Shown here: positions 44,507-55,537 of the stretch, piece by piece
How the letters are laid out: each line of letters opens with the position of its first letter
Position numbering within the stretch: the first letter of the stretch is position 1
Assembly: GCA_000733355.1 (NCBI GenBank)
Contig: JNVV01000042.1
Coordinates: forward strand, 237,192 to 301,191
Direction of reading: 5' to 3'
Length of the DNA: 64,000 bases
From: Falciphora oryzae
Lineage: Eukaryota; Ascomycota; Sordariomycetes; Magnaporthales; Magnaporthaceae
Translations under genes and position numbers: made by a program
Notes under the pieces: generated by a model
Told to the model about the DNA's origin: nothing
Seen by the model: only the letters and a program-made list of their open reading frames with translations
Databases searched by the model: none

Positions 44507-45469
44507 TTACTCGGCACCATCCCTCCTCCCCAGGGGTCTTCCCGGCGCTCCATCGCCGCAGTTCTTCACATGGGCCCGATGCATGCCCGCATCTCCGGCC
44601 TGCCATCCGCAGAACCCACACACCATGGACGACCGGGCAGTCGCGGGGCTCCAGTGTTCACCACGAGCTGCGTGCGCGTCCAGATGCCGGAGATGGTTGT
44701 CCTTGCGGCCCTGACTAGAGCCGCACCAGCACCAGTATCGGTACGGCCAGTGCCGTTCGCGCATGTGCCGGAGCAGCTTGTTGTTGCTGGGGAAGCCGCG
44801 ATCACAGGGGATGCACTGGTGGCGCCCCTGGGTCGGCCTGCACACCGAGGTAATCACGCCGTTGAACGATCTCGTTAGCCAGACGCTCTGTACGCCCTCT
44901 CGCAGGCCGTTGTGTGGATGGAGTGTGCAAACCCACAGTGTCGTAGCCTGCGTGTCAACGCCCACCACCCCTCCAGTGATACTCATCAGAGAGGGAGGCA
45001 GCGTGGATGGTGGCCCGTAGATAGGCGCGGTCGGAGGCGGCGTGTCAGGCAGGACTTGCGTGCCGTCAGCGAATTGCTGGAAGGACTGGCCGGCGGGGTC
45101 ATATGCTGGCCCAGGCAGGAAGACCGATGGCAAGCTGGTGTCGGCGCCAGTCTGGTACTGGGCGTCGGTCTGGTACTGGGCGCCAATCTGGCGCAGGTAG
45201 ATGTCCGCGGGCAGCCAAAACACATTTCCGGGCTCCATCTCAGGGGACGATCCAAACTCCTCGAGCCCTTCCGCGCCTCCCTCAACTGCTTCCCAGTCCG
45301 GCTGAGCAACTACATTGCCCGCGTTGTCGCTCCGGGCATCGGCCCCATCGTCCGAGCCTCCGTCGTTTGGCCCTTGCTGGTTCCCAGCACCGGTTGTCGT
45401 CCACATCTTGCCTCCAATCTTCCGGGTGTGGTGGTATCGTTCTGGGTGTGGTGGTGAGATGATGACCAT
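44507..45469 (-). CDS. C2H2-type zinc-finger protein
   Basis: A 320-residue frame from an ATG at 45469. Zinc finger 1 is HQCIPCDRGFPSNN...HMRERH (Cys219, Cys222, His235, His240). A second irregular finger follows (WCWCGSSQGRKDNHLRHLDAH), and a third C2HC-like group is VCGFCGWQAGDAGMHRAH with Cys304. The N-terminal 200 residues are acidic and Pro/Gln-rich with a small internal repeat (QYQTDAQYQTGAD). This matches fungal nuclear proteins that bind DNA through the fingers; targets cannot be inferred. Another open frame upstream (to 45677) overlaps out of phase, so an extra 5' exon is possible. Confidence 0.75.
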   Translation of the reverse strand: MVIISPPHPERYHHTRKIGGKMWTTTGAGNQQGPNDGGSDDGADARSDNAGNVVAQPDWEAVEGGAEGLEEFGSSPEMEPGNVFWLPADIYLRQIGAQYQTDAQYQTGADTSLPSVFLPGPAYDPAGQSFQQFADGTQVLPDTPPPTAPIYGPPSTLPPSLMSITGGVVGVDTQATTLWVCTLHPHNGLREGVQSVWLTRSFNGVITSVCRPTQGRHQCIPCDRGFPSNNKLLRHMRERHWPYRYWCWCGSSQGRKDNHLRHLDAHAARGEHWSPATARSSMVCGFCGWQAGDAGMHRAHVKNCGDGAPGRPLGRRDGAE

Positions 45470-47138
45470 CAGAAATGGGGAAGGCGAATGGGCCCCAGGT
45501 TGAGCTGCTCCCCGGATTTGTATTCTCTCCTCTGGCCAGTGTTTCTTTCATCATTGCGCGACATTCTTGTCCAAACTGCGTGAAACTGGCCTCCATTTTG
45601 CCCTCCACCCAGGGAGGCCCGCGAATCTGAATAGTTGGATAGTGCTGCTCACCAGCATAGCCGTCTCCCGAGGTCAATTAGGGCGTGGCTGATGCCGCAC
45701 CCCGGCTGTCGGATTGGCTACGGGATGCCGGGGGGTTGAAGGGAGCCCAGGCCAAATGATTATGGAGGGGGTTGCAGGGCATTTTCTACACCTGCGCGTG
45801 GGCGACAGCGCTGTCCATGCAGACGCCAATTGCCCTCCCCGACCCAAGAATTAATTCTACATCAACCCAATGAACTCGTGGCTATGCGGACTGTCCAGGC
45901 TGCCGCTCTGCAGGCCGCCCGAGGGAAACAAGATGGAAAATGATTTTCTTTGTTGGCATCGTTGTCTAACTCAAATTGATACCTCTCATTCTATAGGCAT
46001 CAACCTCATCACCTCCCCTGGGGCCAAAGCAGTCCCCGGTGAGGAGTTGCCAACGATTAGGGCTGCATTTGCCCCCAACGCGAATGACTTGTTCTTGTTA
46101 GATTAGGGTATTGCTACTGCATTTGTTACCTTTTTTTCCATTCGCGAACTAAATGGGGACGGATAAGAGGGAGAGCCTCGTTTCCTTTGCCTGTTATTTT
46201 GCTCATTCTTTTTTCCAAGTTCCAGAAAGCACTCTCCTTGCACTCTTGTCCGTGGATCTCTAGCGCCGCCCTTGACGTACCCCCGCTCCGGACTAATGAT
46301 AGCTATCGGGTATTACCGTGGTAGGGATTTATCGTGAGCCACAGACACAGGCTTCGGGTCTGTGGAGACAGACTTGTAATAAACTCGCCGAATTTATCCA
46401 GTGCCGAAAGCCTGCCCTAGCAGACTGTCTCTGAAGAGCCTCCTCAATCGTAAGCCCCAGGGGGCTTAAGAGGTACGGCCTCACTAGGAAAATATATGTT
46501 CCCAACCTGCTCGAATGTTGGCGGGCGACGGTAGTGAGTAAATATTACTATCTGGAGGGGCCATTAAGTCTAGTCTGCCGGACGGCCTTTCGATAATGAC
46601 GACTCTTTTTGCGTGAGGCAGTCACGATGAACTAATCTTTGGCTACTGAGGCAAACAGTAAACGCCTGATCTTCTCTTTTAGTTTGATAATTTGAACCCA
46701 CTGGTCAGTATGGTCGGCAAAGTCTCCTGTCTACACGGTGAGCACATGGTTTCATTCGCCAAGTTTCCCTTTATTACTGGGCTGGAACGAAGCTAGTCTC
46801 GGTATCGATCGCAAATCAAGGGCGAAAGGGGATGAGAAACTCGAAAAGATTCCGTACCGTGTGTGCTCTTTTGATAGGTGCACGCAACAATGAGCAGTAA
46901 AGTTAAGTCTCTCTAAATAACTATCTCCAGAAATACCTAGGTAGGGAGATGTCATACGACAAGCTTAGCTTAATTTCGGGCATAGCCAATAGCGTTCTAT
47001 TCACCGGTCAGTTCAAAATGCTGATAATTAAGTAATTCACTACAAAAGGATACTTGGTAGCTCACTATTGCTGATTTCGCAGGCGGAAGCAGCGTCACGC
47101 TGTTGTGTAAAGAGGGTTGTCAGTCTTTAACTGGAAAG
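45470..47138. other. Intergenic, no gene recognised
   Basis: The left end may hold an upstream exon of the zinc-finger gene. The rest, moderately AT-rich from about 46090, shows no coding motif, RNA gene or repeat. Confidence 0.45.
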
Positions 47139-48635
47139 TTATTTCGGGGATAGTTGTGACGGACCTTTCGTAACCTTGATGACGGCAATGTCGTCAGTGG
47201 CTAGGCTGAACGACACGCTGGTGCCCGTGCCAGAGCGGCCCGTGAACATCTCGGTCCAGCGCCAGTTCCCGGAGCCGAGGCCGGGCACGTCCTTGAAGTC
47301 AACGGCGAGGGTCTGGGCCCTGCCGGTGGAGACGAGGCCGACAACGACGCCGTCGCTGAGCGGGCCGGCCCAGTAGGGGTAGATCTGGCCGTTGACTGGG
47401 GCGGGCTTGCCGGGCGGGCGGAAGTAGCCCGCGGCCTTGCCGAGCGGGTCCTGGTTGATGTCGATCAGGCCCTTGTTCTTGATCAGGGCCAGGTTGGCCT
47501 GCGAGATCCTGGACAGGTCGTTGCCCAGGATGATGGGCGACTTGGCGATGGCCCAGAGGCCCATGTGGGTGCGCTCCTGGGCGGGCGTGAGCTTGCCGTT
47601 GCCGATTTGCTGAAATGGTGAAGCAGAAAGCGTGAGTAATTATGCCAAGGGTATGTCGTTTCTATGATAGAATGACGTGGAAAGGCGTACCATCATGTCA
47701 AGATCGTTGAAGCCGCCGGGCGCCGAGTACTGCGCAATGGTGCCGGCGGTGGAGGCGATGCGGACGACCGAGGCCCAGTCGTTCCAGTTGTCGTTGGACA
47801 TGCGCCACGCGTTGCCGTAGTCCTTGCCCCAGGTCCAAACCTCGTCTTTGCCCCACTGGCACATGGAGAAGAGGATGTTCTTCTGGTTGCGGACTGACAG
47901 CAACGCGTCCCTCATCTTGCCGTACCACTCGCGCGTGTTGCCCGCGGGGCGGTCCCAGCACGTCTGCGGCGTGGGGTTGGTCTGGCAGGGCGTGTAGCAG
48001 TTGTCGTGCTTCCAGAGGTCGACGCCCCAGGACGCGAGCAGCTGCGCGTCCTTGACCTCGTTGCCCCAGGAGCCCGGGTAGCCGGCGCAGGTCTTGGTGC
48101 CCGCGCAGCCGTAGAGGCCGAACTTGAGGCCCATGGAGTGGATCTTGTCGGCGACGGGCTTGATGCCCTGGGGCCACTTGTTGGGGTCGGCGACCAGGTA
48201 GCCTGAGGCGTTGCGCTGCATGGTGCTCCAGCAGTCGTCGATGTTGACATACTCGTAGCCCAGGTCCTTGAGGCCGAGCGAGACGAACAGGTTGGCCGTG
48301 TCGAGGGCGTACTTGGCGCTGGCGGAGTTGCATTGGGCCACGTTCTGTTCAGAAGGAGATGGTGTCGCCAGTCAAGCGCAGGAGCGCGGCGCCGGCCATG
48401 GTGTTTTCCGCCAGTCAGCAGGTGAAAATCACACGCGAAGCTCTCTCAGCAGCGCTGGTCGTCCTCGTGGCTGCAGCTTCTCTCCTAAAATAGCAAGATC
48501 GCGAGGGTTGCTTACCCAGCTGTTCCACCCGAGGACTGGCTTGCGGCCAAGGCCGTTCTCGAGGCGCTTCTGGATCGGCTCGGCCTCAGCCAAGGCGAGC
48601 AGCGCCGAGACGAAAAGAGTGTTCTTGAAGGTCAT
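47139..48635 (-). CDS. Secreted alpha-galactosidase, glycoside hydrolase family 27
   Basis: Three exons, 48635-48516, 48344-47691 and 47609-47139, all joined in phase 0, give 414 residues. The introns are GTAAGC...GAACAG and GTACGC...TTTCAG. Signal peptide MTFKNTLFVSALLALAEAEP, then a KR site (likely pro-region end). GH27 landmarks: GWNSW|NVAQCN across intron 1, GYEYVNIDDCW, LKFGLYGCAGTKTCAGYPGS, the nucleophile Asp154 in LWKHDNCY, the acid/base Asp225 in WRMSNDNWNDW, and GGFNDLDMM|QIGNGKLT across intron 2. It should hydrolyse alpha-1,6-galactosyl residues of galactomannan or raffinose-type sugars outside the cell. A beta-sandwich domain at the C-terminus completes the family length. A TATA-like GATATAATTA lies about 165 bp upstream. 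Confidence 0.95.
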
Positions 48636-49849
48636 CTTCGCTAGCTGGTCAAGGATTGCAAAGGCAGTGTGCCAATATTTCTAGGGGGGCGATGCGGCTA
48701 GTTATCTCTCGCTCGACGCGGCTCCGAGGTCCCAAAGATGGATGTCGGGATGGTGTGTGCAAGAGACGAACGGGTTTCCGGGAGCCGCCTCACCACCCTA
48801 ATTATATCTGGCCGAAGCGGCTCTCAGTATTCCCGCACCCGCCCTCCTCGGTCCGTATTGGGCCGTCGTTGGGTTTGCCGCCGTCGCGTCGCCTGTTGTG
48901 GGGGAGCTGGCAGGGCCACATCCTCCCGGGGTCGTGGCGACGGCTGCAACATCGCGAGAGAATGAATGGCGCGGCTGTAACTGTCCTCGAGCCACAGCAT
49001 GCCATTACTCGTGCTCGGCGCGATCGCCTGGCGGAGTTGCTAGCTACATTGCACGGCGAGATCGTAGTCTGGGCTCGGCCGGTATAGATGCTTCATCCTG
49101 CTGTGGGCCATGGCCAAATCTGACGATTGGTGCAAATGTGCCGCCGCACCCCGCATCGACGAGAGAGCAAGGGGCGGCTTCTCCGCATTCGTCCTGGGTA
49201 TTATGGGGGGCGAGAGGGGCCGGCGCCGGGAGCAACGGTCATGATCCAGAGCGGAGCTGACGGTCCGTACCCGGGTTGACACCTTGGAGTGTCCTTGGGG
49301 TGTCCCTGAGGTGTCCTTGGGCAAATATCCGCCGGAGCGGGTCTGTCCTTTGGTCTGACTTGGAAGGCTGGTTTGGGCCGGCGAGCGCGTGGTGATTGGT
49401 GGCCACGGTTTTCTCCAGGCACTTGGGAGCGGGGACGCCCTTGGCGCGCTAGCATGGCCACGCCAACTGACATCCGACCGACATGTCAAGTGCCGACCAA
49501 GGATTCCAAGAAATCGTGCGCACCGGCTGGGTCCTGGGCAAACATTCTGGCAGCAGGTCTGCCTGACCTACGGCGTCTGTCTCGTCGCCTCCTCCTCCCA
49601 TGATGCCACGAGATCCACCTCCGTCGCCGTCCTGGCCAGCGGATTGGCGCGCCAGTCCGGCACCTGCATCCAAGACGCGCAAGAGCCCCTAGATATAAAA
49701 GGGCGACCGAGACAAAACGTGGGTTCTAAACATAAAGAGGGGCAATGCGACGCCGGGGATATATGCAGCCCTGGTTTCCTGCCCTTCCCCGCTTGGAGGA
49801 TCGTCCCTGTCATATCGCCAACCCCTGACCAAGATCCCCGCCTGTCAAC
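48636..49849. other. Shared divergent promoter region, GH27 / GH43
   Basis: The 1.2 kb between two divergent secreted glycosidase genes. It contains a short tandem repeat with an 11-bp period (CCTTGGAGTGT-like, 49282-49322, about 3.7 copies). No gene seen. Confidence 0.6.
49694..49700 (+). promoter_or_regulatory. TATA box of the GH43 gene
   Basis: TATAAAA about 150 bp upstream of the ATG at 49850. Confidence 0.65.
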
Positions 49850-51271
49850 ATGAGGCTCACCGTAACGTTGCTCAGTGGCCTGTCGGCTCTGGCCGCGGCG
49901 GCGCCGAGCGTGCTGAAGGAGAGACAGTCGACTTACACCGACTACCTCTTCGTCTACGTAGGTCTCAGTTTGCTCTGCGCTGTCCTAGGCCCACCGCTCC
50001 ACGCCGCTCCGGTTCTTCGTCGGTGGACTGACTCTTGCTAACACGCGCACTGTCATGATGAACCCACACGCGACAGTTCACCGGAGAAGGTACCTCCAAT
50101 GGCGAGCAGGTGTACATGTCCGTGTCGAACAACAACAACCCGGGCTCGTGGATCAGCGTTAACGGCGGCCAGCCCGTGCTGACGTCCAACGTCGGCACAC
50201 GTGGCATCCGCGACCCGTCCCTGATCCGCAGCCAGGACGGCTCCAAGTACTGGATCATCGCCACGGATCTCAAGGTCAACGGCATCGGCTGGGGCGGCAA
50301 CGACTTCACCGAGAATGGATCGAAGGGCATCGTCGTCTGGGAGTCGACCGACCTCAAGACCTGGACCTCGGCGTCGCTTCGCATCGTGAGCCCGGGCAAT
50401 GCCGGCATGACCTGGGCCCCTGACGCTGTCTGGGACTCGGCATCGTCGAGGTGTAAGGACTGACCGCGCCCTGAACCATCGCCGTGCCTGAACGTGAGAA
50501 CTGACGGAAGACAAAAACTTGCAGACCTCGTCTTCTGGACGTGCAACCTCAAGGGCGACGGCTGGTACATCATGGGGTCCTACACGACCGACTTCAAGAC
50601 CTTCACGCCGGCGCACAAGTTCCTGCGCGGCGCGGGCATGGACGCCACCATCGCGCTGGACAAGTCTACCGGCACGTTCCACCGCATCTCCAAGAACGGG
50701 CCGGGAGAGCTGATCGAGCAGGCGCGCGCCACCAGCCTCAACGGGCCCTGGACCGTCGTCGCGCAGCGCATCGGGCAGGGGCTGCCGGCGGGCGAGGGTC
50801 CGCTCGTATTCCAAAACAACCAGAACCCCAACAAGTGGCACATGTTTATCGACGACTACACCCGCGGCGCCGGGTACAAGCCGTTTGAGACGGCCAACAT
50901 CAGCAGCGGGCAGTGGACGCCGTCGTCGGGCATCAACCTGGGAAATCGGTACCGTCACGGATACGTCGTGCCCATGTATGTGGATGCTAGTTTCATTGGG
51001 GTTTGTGCATACCTGAAGCTAACGTGTTGCCTCTTAAAGCACCGCGGCCGAGCGATCGTGCATCACGGGCGGCGCCTGCACCGGAGGCGGCGGTGGGGGC
51101 GGCGGAGGAGGAGGAGGAAGCGGAGGCGGAGGTGGCGGAGGGGGTGGCGGCGGTGGTGGTAACTGCGCGTCGATGTGGGGTCAATGCGGTGGTGAGGGCT
51201 GGAGCGGACCGACGTGCTGCTCCCAGGGCACATGCAAGGCCTCCAACCAATGGTACTCCCAGTGCGTCTAA
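49850..51271 (+). CDS. Secreted GH43-type arabinan/xylan-active hydrolase with CBM1
   Basis: Four exons: 49850-49957, 50077-50452, 50525-50975 and 51040-51271, with introns of 119, 72 and 64 bp. They give 388 residues. Signal peptide [19 protein letters not shown] is followed by KER (possible processing). The GH43 five-bladed propeller shows the three catalytic acids: Asp82 in GIRDPSLI (base), Asp152 in WAPDAVW (pKa modulator) and Glu252 in GEGPLVF (acid). A nearly pure Gly linker of about 27 residues follows a short [10 protein letters not shown]. The last 34 residues are a CBM1 ([21 protein letters not shown]) that binds cellulose. The predicted substrate is arabinan or arabinoxylan side chains near cellulose; subfamily and exact bond are unknown. 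Confidence 0.9.
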
Positions 51272-51840
51272 AAGGCAGGATGGACGTTATCAGCGGGGTG
51301 TCAGACGGGCAGCGGCACGAGAGCCACCAGATATGGTAGTCCCCAACAGTCTCAGCAGCCGCCCCTCCCAGTGCGAACTCAGGCGACGTGTCCTTCGAAT
51401 CGGCTGGTTGGTGATAGTCGGCCGTCTTCCAGAACGTGCCAGGGCGCGTTTAGGCCGTCGGCGTTAAACCACTGTCGACCGAGTCTAGCTGAGTGCTGAA
51501 TGCGCGACGGACGGCCTTAGCGATGCTGCTGCCTGCTCGCCCGGACCTCCAACGTGTCCCCTAATCGCGCCGCCCGCCATTTCGGGTAAGCCCAAATGAT
51601 ACAGTGGCGTCAATTGGCTCGCCTTGTTGCACCGACTTCCGATGGTGCTTGGCGGCTGCAGCTGCCGGTGCCAACCCTTGAAGACGCCCTTCGGGTCATC
51701 TCTAGAGGCCCCCTATTGGCGGCGCTGGCTCCACCCCGCCGGGATGACGCTTTGGCGGGCTGGGGATCTGGAAAGACGGAGTGTAAGAATGATCCATTCG
51801 ATCTGTGCTCGGCGCTATCAGCAACATGCGACGGAGTGTC
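51272..51840. other. Intergenic
   Basis: 3' flank of the GH43 gene and promoter of the GFA-domain gene. No other feature seen. Confidence 0.5.
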
Positions 51841-51847
51841 TATAAAA
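51841..51847 (+). promoter_or_regulatory. TATA box of the GFA-domain gene
   Basis: TATAAAA 130 bp upstream of the ATG at 51977. Confidence 0.7.
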
Positions 51848-51976
51848 CACAACGTGTCGTCTTTGCATGTTGATCTTGTGTTGGGAGACGTCAAACCCGT
51901 CATCGCCTCCAAATTCCACGTCTCCCCATTACCTCCCTACTCCATCTAGCCCTGAGCCCTCGCGTCGTTGCCCGCC

Positions 51977-53005
51977 ATGGCCGAGACCAACCCCACACCA
52001 GCGGAGGAGAAGAAGACGTACCGGGGCAACTGCCACTGCGGCGCCTTCGTCTTCGAGGCCACCATCCCCGAGATCAAGGAGGTCAAGGTGTGCAACTGCA
52101 GCATCTGCCACAAGAAGAATTATGCCTTTGCCATCGTGCCCGACGCCGACTTCAAGGTCGTCAAGGGCGATATCGAGAAGGACTTGACCACCTACAAGTT
52201 TGCCCCCGGCCTCTTGTCGCACATGTTCTGCTCCAACTGCGGCACCGCCGTCCTCGGCACCTACACCAAAATGCCCGGCTTCACTGCCATCAATGCGCGC
52301 GCCGTCCAGGGGCCCCTCGACCTGTGGAAGATGGCCAAGAACAAGTGAGTGGGAGACTTCTGCGGCAATCACATGCCAATGCATTTTTCTGACATGCAAC
52401 AAAACAGGTACGACGGCATCACGTACAAGCCCGAGTACGTGCCGCCCTCTTTCGAGGACATGCCGGAGCCGGCCCGCAAGTTCGACGAGCCCTCGGGCGG
52501 CAAGCTCTACCACGGCAGCTGCCACTGCGGCGACGTGCGCGTGGCGCTGCGCGTCGCCAAGCCGTTCGAGGAGACGCGCGCGACCGACTTTGAGGAGGAC
52601 CCGTCGGGCGCCATCGTCGAGTGCAACTGCTCGCTGTGCCAGCGCATCGGCTGCGCCTGGATCTACCCGAGCCGCAACCAGGTCGTCATCAAGGTCGCGG
52701 GCGACGAGGAGGGCGGCGAGGACCCGCGCGGCGGCGCCTACTCCAAGGCCGTCGGCGCCTACAAGATCCGCTTCGGCTCCCAGATCTTCTGCCGCCGCTG
52801 CGGCGTCTTCGTCGCCAACCGCCTCAACATTGAGACCGACGAGGAGTTCGGTAGGCTCCCGGAGAAGCTGCGCGAGTACCTGGGCGACAAGCGCGACTGG
52901 CAGCCGCTCAACCTGCGTATCTTTCCGGATGTGGAGCTGAGCGGTCTCAACATTACCGAGGCTGATGGCTGGAACAGGCTCCAGCCGCCATATGTCAACC
53001 CCTAA
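51977..53005 (+). CDS. Tandem GFA-domain (CENP-V/GFA) protein
   Basis: Two exons, 51977-52344 and 52408-53005, with a 63-bp intron (GTGAGT...AAACAG) give 321 residues. The start is ATG at 51977 (context GCCATGGCC). Domain 1 has zinc-ligand groups NCHCG, CNCSIC and FCSNCG. Domain 2 repeats them as SCHCG, CNCSLC and FCRRCG. The GFA fold binds zinc; the best known member, Gfa, was proposed to assist glutathione-formaldehyde adduct formation, but most fungal members are uncharacterised. A fused pair in one chain is a known fungal arrangement. It is probably cytosolic with no targeting signal. The exact reaction is unknown. Confidence 0.9.
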
Positions 53006-53704
53006 GGCCTTAATGTCGGGGTAAGGGGCTACGGGAATGTAACTGAAACGGATGGATGAATGAAGATAGATTAGGAGGAACCAGGGAGGAGATAAATGTT
53101 AGAAAGTTGAAGGACGGGACATCTGCGCACAATCCTGGTTCATGATTCCATTCACTCGTATTAATGGGCAATGACCGACGCAAATTCATTATTCTTCTTG
53201 TGAAACTTCGTTTGGAATTGGCAAGTCCGCAGGCCTACCCAAGACACCAGAGTAGAGAATGCTGGCCCGGGTGAACCAGAGCAATTCACAGGCAGCTCAA
53301 AAGCCTCCAGAATTGCCTGCGGGCAAGCGCTGGACTTCATTGCCGCTGGATAAGGCCTTGGTGCCTGTCAACTAATAATTGTCTCCATGGAAGTGCCAGG
53401 GTTAGCCAAGTCGAATGCTTCGGCAACATCACTCTACCTAAGTTCAATCTTGACTATCGTGCAAAGGGGGAAGCCTTTCCCGACCCATTTTTATAAATAC
53501 CTGCAGCTTATTTGTCGGAAACCTTCTCCATTTGGCTTTCCCCCTTCCTTTTTTTCTTTTTCAAAAAGCTTCCGAGGTGCACGGACGGACGCACGCAAAA
53601 GAGGTACACGCAAAGGAAATGCACCTAAAAAAAGGTGCAAAAGGTGCAAGTGGTGCAGCTAGTGGAATAAACGAACAGTTCATTCCTTTTAACGAAAATC
53701 CGGC
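53006..53704. other. Intergenic with short simple repeats
   Basis: 3' flank of the GFA gene. Near 53620-53665 the motif GGTGCAA/GGTGCAG recurs several times. A long frame at 53532-53780 has no protein motif and runs into the next foldback. Confidence 0.45.
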
Positions 53705-53910
53705 GGTTAACAGGTTTATGGTAGGTTTATCAGTTTGTACGGACTTATATAGGGATTCCGGGGCCTGTTTGAAGCCCTGATTGAAAAGGTACTTGCAATA
53801 GACCCTGGCTTGCTTAATTTGGTGCTTATTTTAAGGATCATAGTCATTTCGTAAACCGGTTTACCAGGGTTTATCAAATTTGTATGGATAAACCGATAAA
53901 CCTGTTATCC
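53705..53910. repeat. Short foldback element
   Basis: GGTTAACAGGTTTATGGTAGG near 53705 is inverted as ACCGATAAACCTGTTATCC at 53891-53910. The AACAGGTTTATC motif recurs within. No clear target duplication was found. This could be a decayed MITE of about 206 bp. Confidence 0.45.
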
Positions 53911-54003
53911 AAACACAGAGAGCATCAGTACTCGGAGTATCGCCGTCCACAATGGTCAAAAAGAACCGGGCTAAAAACTAAAAACAAAGGTTTGGATATT
54001 TAA

Positions 54004-54776
54004 GGGGCTGTTCTAGACTATTGGTTTTTTGGTTTTTTCGATCCCTGGCCGGTTTTTTGGATAAGCGAGGATCGTCACAAGGGGCCCTGCAAGAAAAAAT
54101 GTACCTTTATAAATAGATTTTTTTTTTCTATTTTCAACCTTTAACAACAGTTCTGTCACGGTTCGGCAGTAGGAGCCTCCACCCACTTGCTACCAAAAGG
54201 ACGACTAAGCCAAAGCTGGAACTTTGGCTCAATTGGAGGCTCAAATACCCTCTATAAGGCCAGCTGCACGAGAGGGCACGCCACGCCATAACAAGTTCGC
54301 AAATAAATTTCCCCTTTAGGAGGTGGCAAAAAAAAGAAGAAAAAAAGATTTATTATTATTTGGTCCTGTCTGCACGCATTAAACCCTCGTACCCGGCCCT
54401 CCTTGGAGCGGCCCTTCTTGGAGCGGCCCTTCTTGGAGCGGCCCTCCTTAAGGCGGCTCTTCTTGGAGCGGCCCTCTTTGGGGCTCGAAATTTTCCAAGG
54501 TAAAAGCTCCTCGAAAGGCGGGAGGGTGGCCGGCTTTATATATTCAACGTGACACAGCTCTGGTTAGGGGGTGGCAAAGGAGGTGGCAAAGGAGGTGGCG
54601 CCGGAAGCGGCCGGGGCTTGTGTCAACGCGACTCGTTGGCTTGGGAAAAGATACTTCTGGCGGGTCTTGCGAAGGATTTTCACAAGGGTCCGCGCGGATC
54701 CGCAAACCGGGTTTTAAACGGTTTTCGAAAATAATATGGAAAAACCAAAAAACCCGATTACCCTAGAACAGCCCCC
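54004..54776. mobile_element. MITE-like element related to the phosphatase insertion
   Basis: Ends GGGGCTGTTCTAGACTATTGG (54004) and inverted CCCTAGAACAGCCCCC (to about 54776). The flanking TAA (54001-54003) and TAG (54777-54779) may be a diverged 3-bp duplication. The ends align with those of the 229-bp element at 55613-55841, and both continue with repeated GGTTTTTTGG. The interior has a 15-bp minisatellite and a GGTGGCAAAGGA repeat but no intact gene. Confidence 0.6.
54395..54484. repeat. 15-bp minisatellite, six copies
   Basis: Six tandem units of GGCCCTTCTTGGAGC and close variants. On the minus strand the unit would encode the pentapeptide Leu-Gln-Glu-Gly-Pro, with one TAA stop in copy 4. 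It may be a relic of a repetitive coding sequence or a simple expansion. Confidence 0.85.
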
Positions 54777-55376
54777 TAGATATCCGGCCTCAACGCCGTG
54801 CCTGTGCCCTTTTTTTATATAGTTTGGCGGTTCAACACCGGGTTTTTATTAATATATTGCTAAGTTGCACTTGGGAATGCCTTCAAAATAACGCTCCTTT
54901 ATTATTTATTTTTTGCCGTGCATTGCAAAGCGTGTTCGTTTATATGGGCGCGCCTTAGAAAATTACATGTGGGCCGATATCGGTGTGGGGGTGCGTGCAA
55001 GCAGCAAAAAAAGGGGCGTGGCCGGATAGAGCCTCTAGTTGAAAGGTCCCTGGATTTTGCTCAACGAAAATTATCCTGGCTAACAGTAACCCCAGATTTC
55101 AAGCGCTGGTCGGGGTCTGTAGCTAAAGCTTCCTTTGACGGGATTGATGCGCCAAGTGCAGGACCACTTCGCCGGGCTTTGTCGAGAGCTGAGAATCTCG
55201 AACCTAGAGCCACGACCCTGGAATCACGAATTGTGGCACGGGTGCAATCCTGCGAGATAGTCCGTAATCGTTTGTCCCGGGCGGGCCAAGTGCATGGTAC
55301 CCCGAATCCCCCGCAAAGGTCACCACCGAGCTATAAGATCGGGATGGTGGTATGTTGGTTTTGCGAGTCTGCTTGG
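54777..55376. other. Upstream region of the phosphatase gene
   Basis: AT-rich on the left, then mixed. A frame at 54918-55382 has no recognised domain. No RNA gene seen. Confidence 0.4.
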
Positions 55377-55385
55377 GTATAAGAG
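55377..55385 (+). promoter_or_regulatory. TATA-like box of the phosphatase gene
   Basis: GTATAAGAG about 155 bp upstream of the ATG at 55538, followed by a long C/T-rich leader typical of fungal genes. The promoter appears intact although the coding exon is interrupted. Confidence 0.6.
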
Positions 55386-55537
55386 CCCTGCTCGGCGCCA
55401 TCCATGGGCGCAATCGTTCCTCATTCTCATCTGCCCATTCTTGCCCATTGGCATCTCCCATTCGCTTCTTCTTCTCTCCTCTGTCCTTCGCTTTCTTCTC
55501 TTTTTTACTACTTCCTGGAAATTCTCCTTCGTTCATC

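Noticed and set aside
49040..49853. Several 100-150-residue frames in the GH27/GH43 intergenic region
   Set aside because: They have no domain, overlap each other on both strands and lie across the promoter of the GH43 gene.
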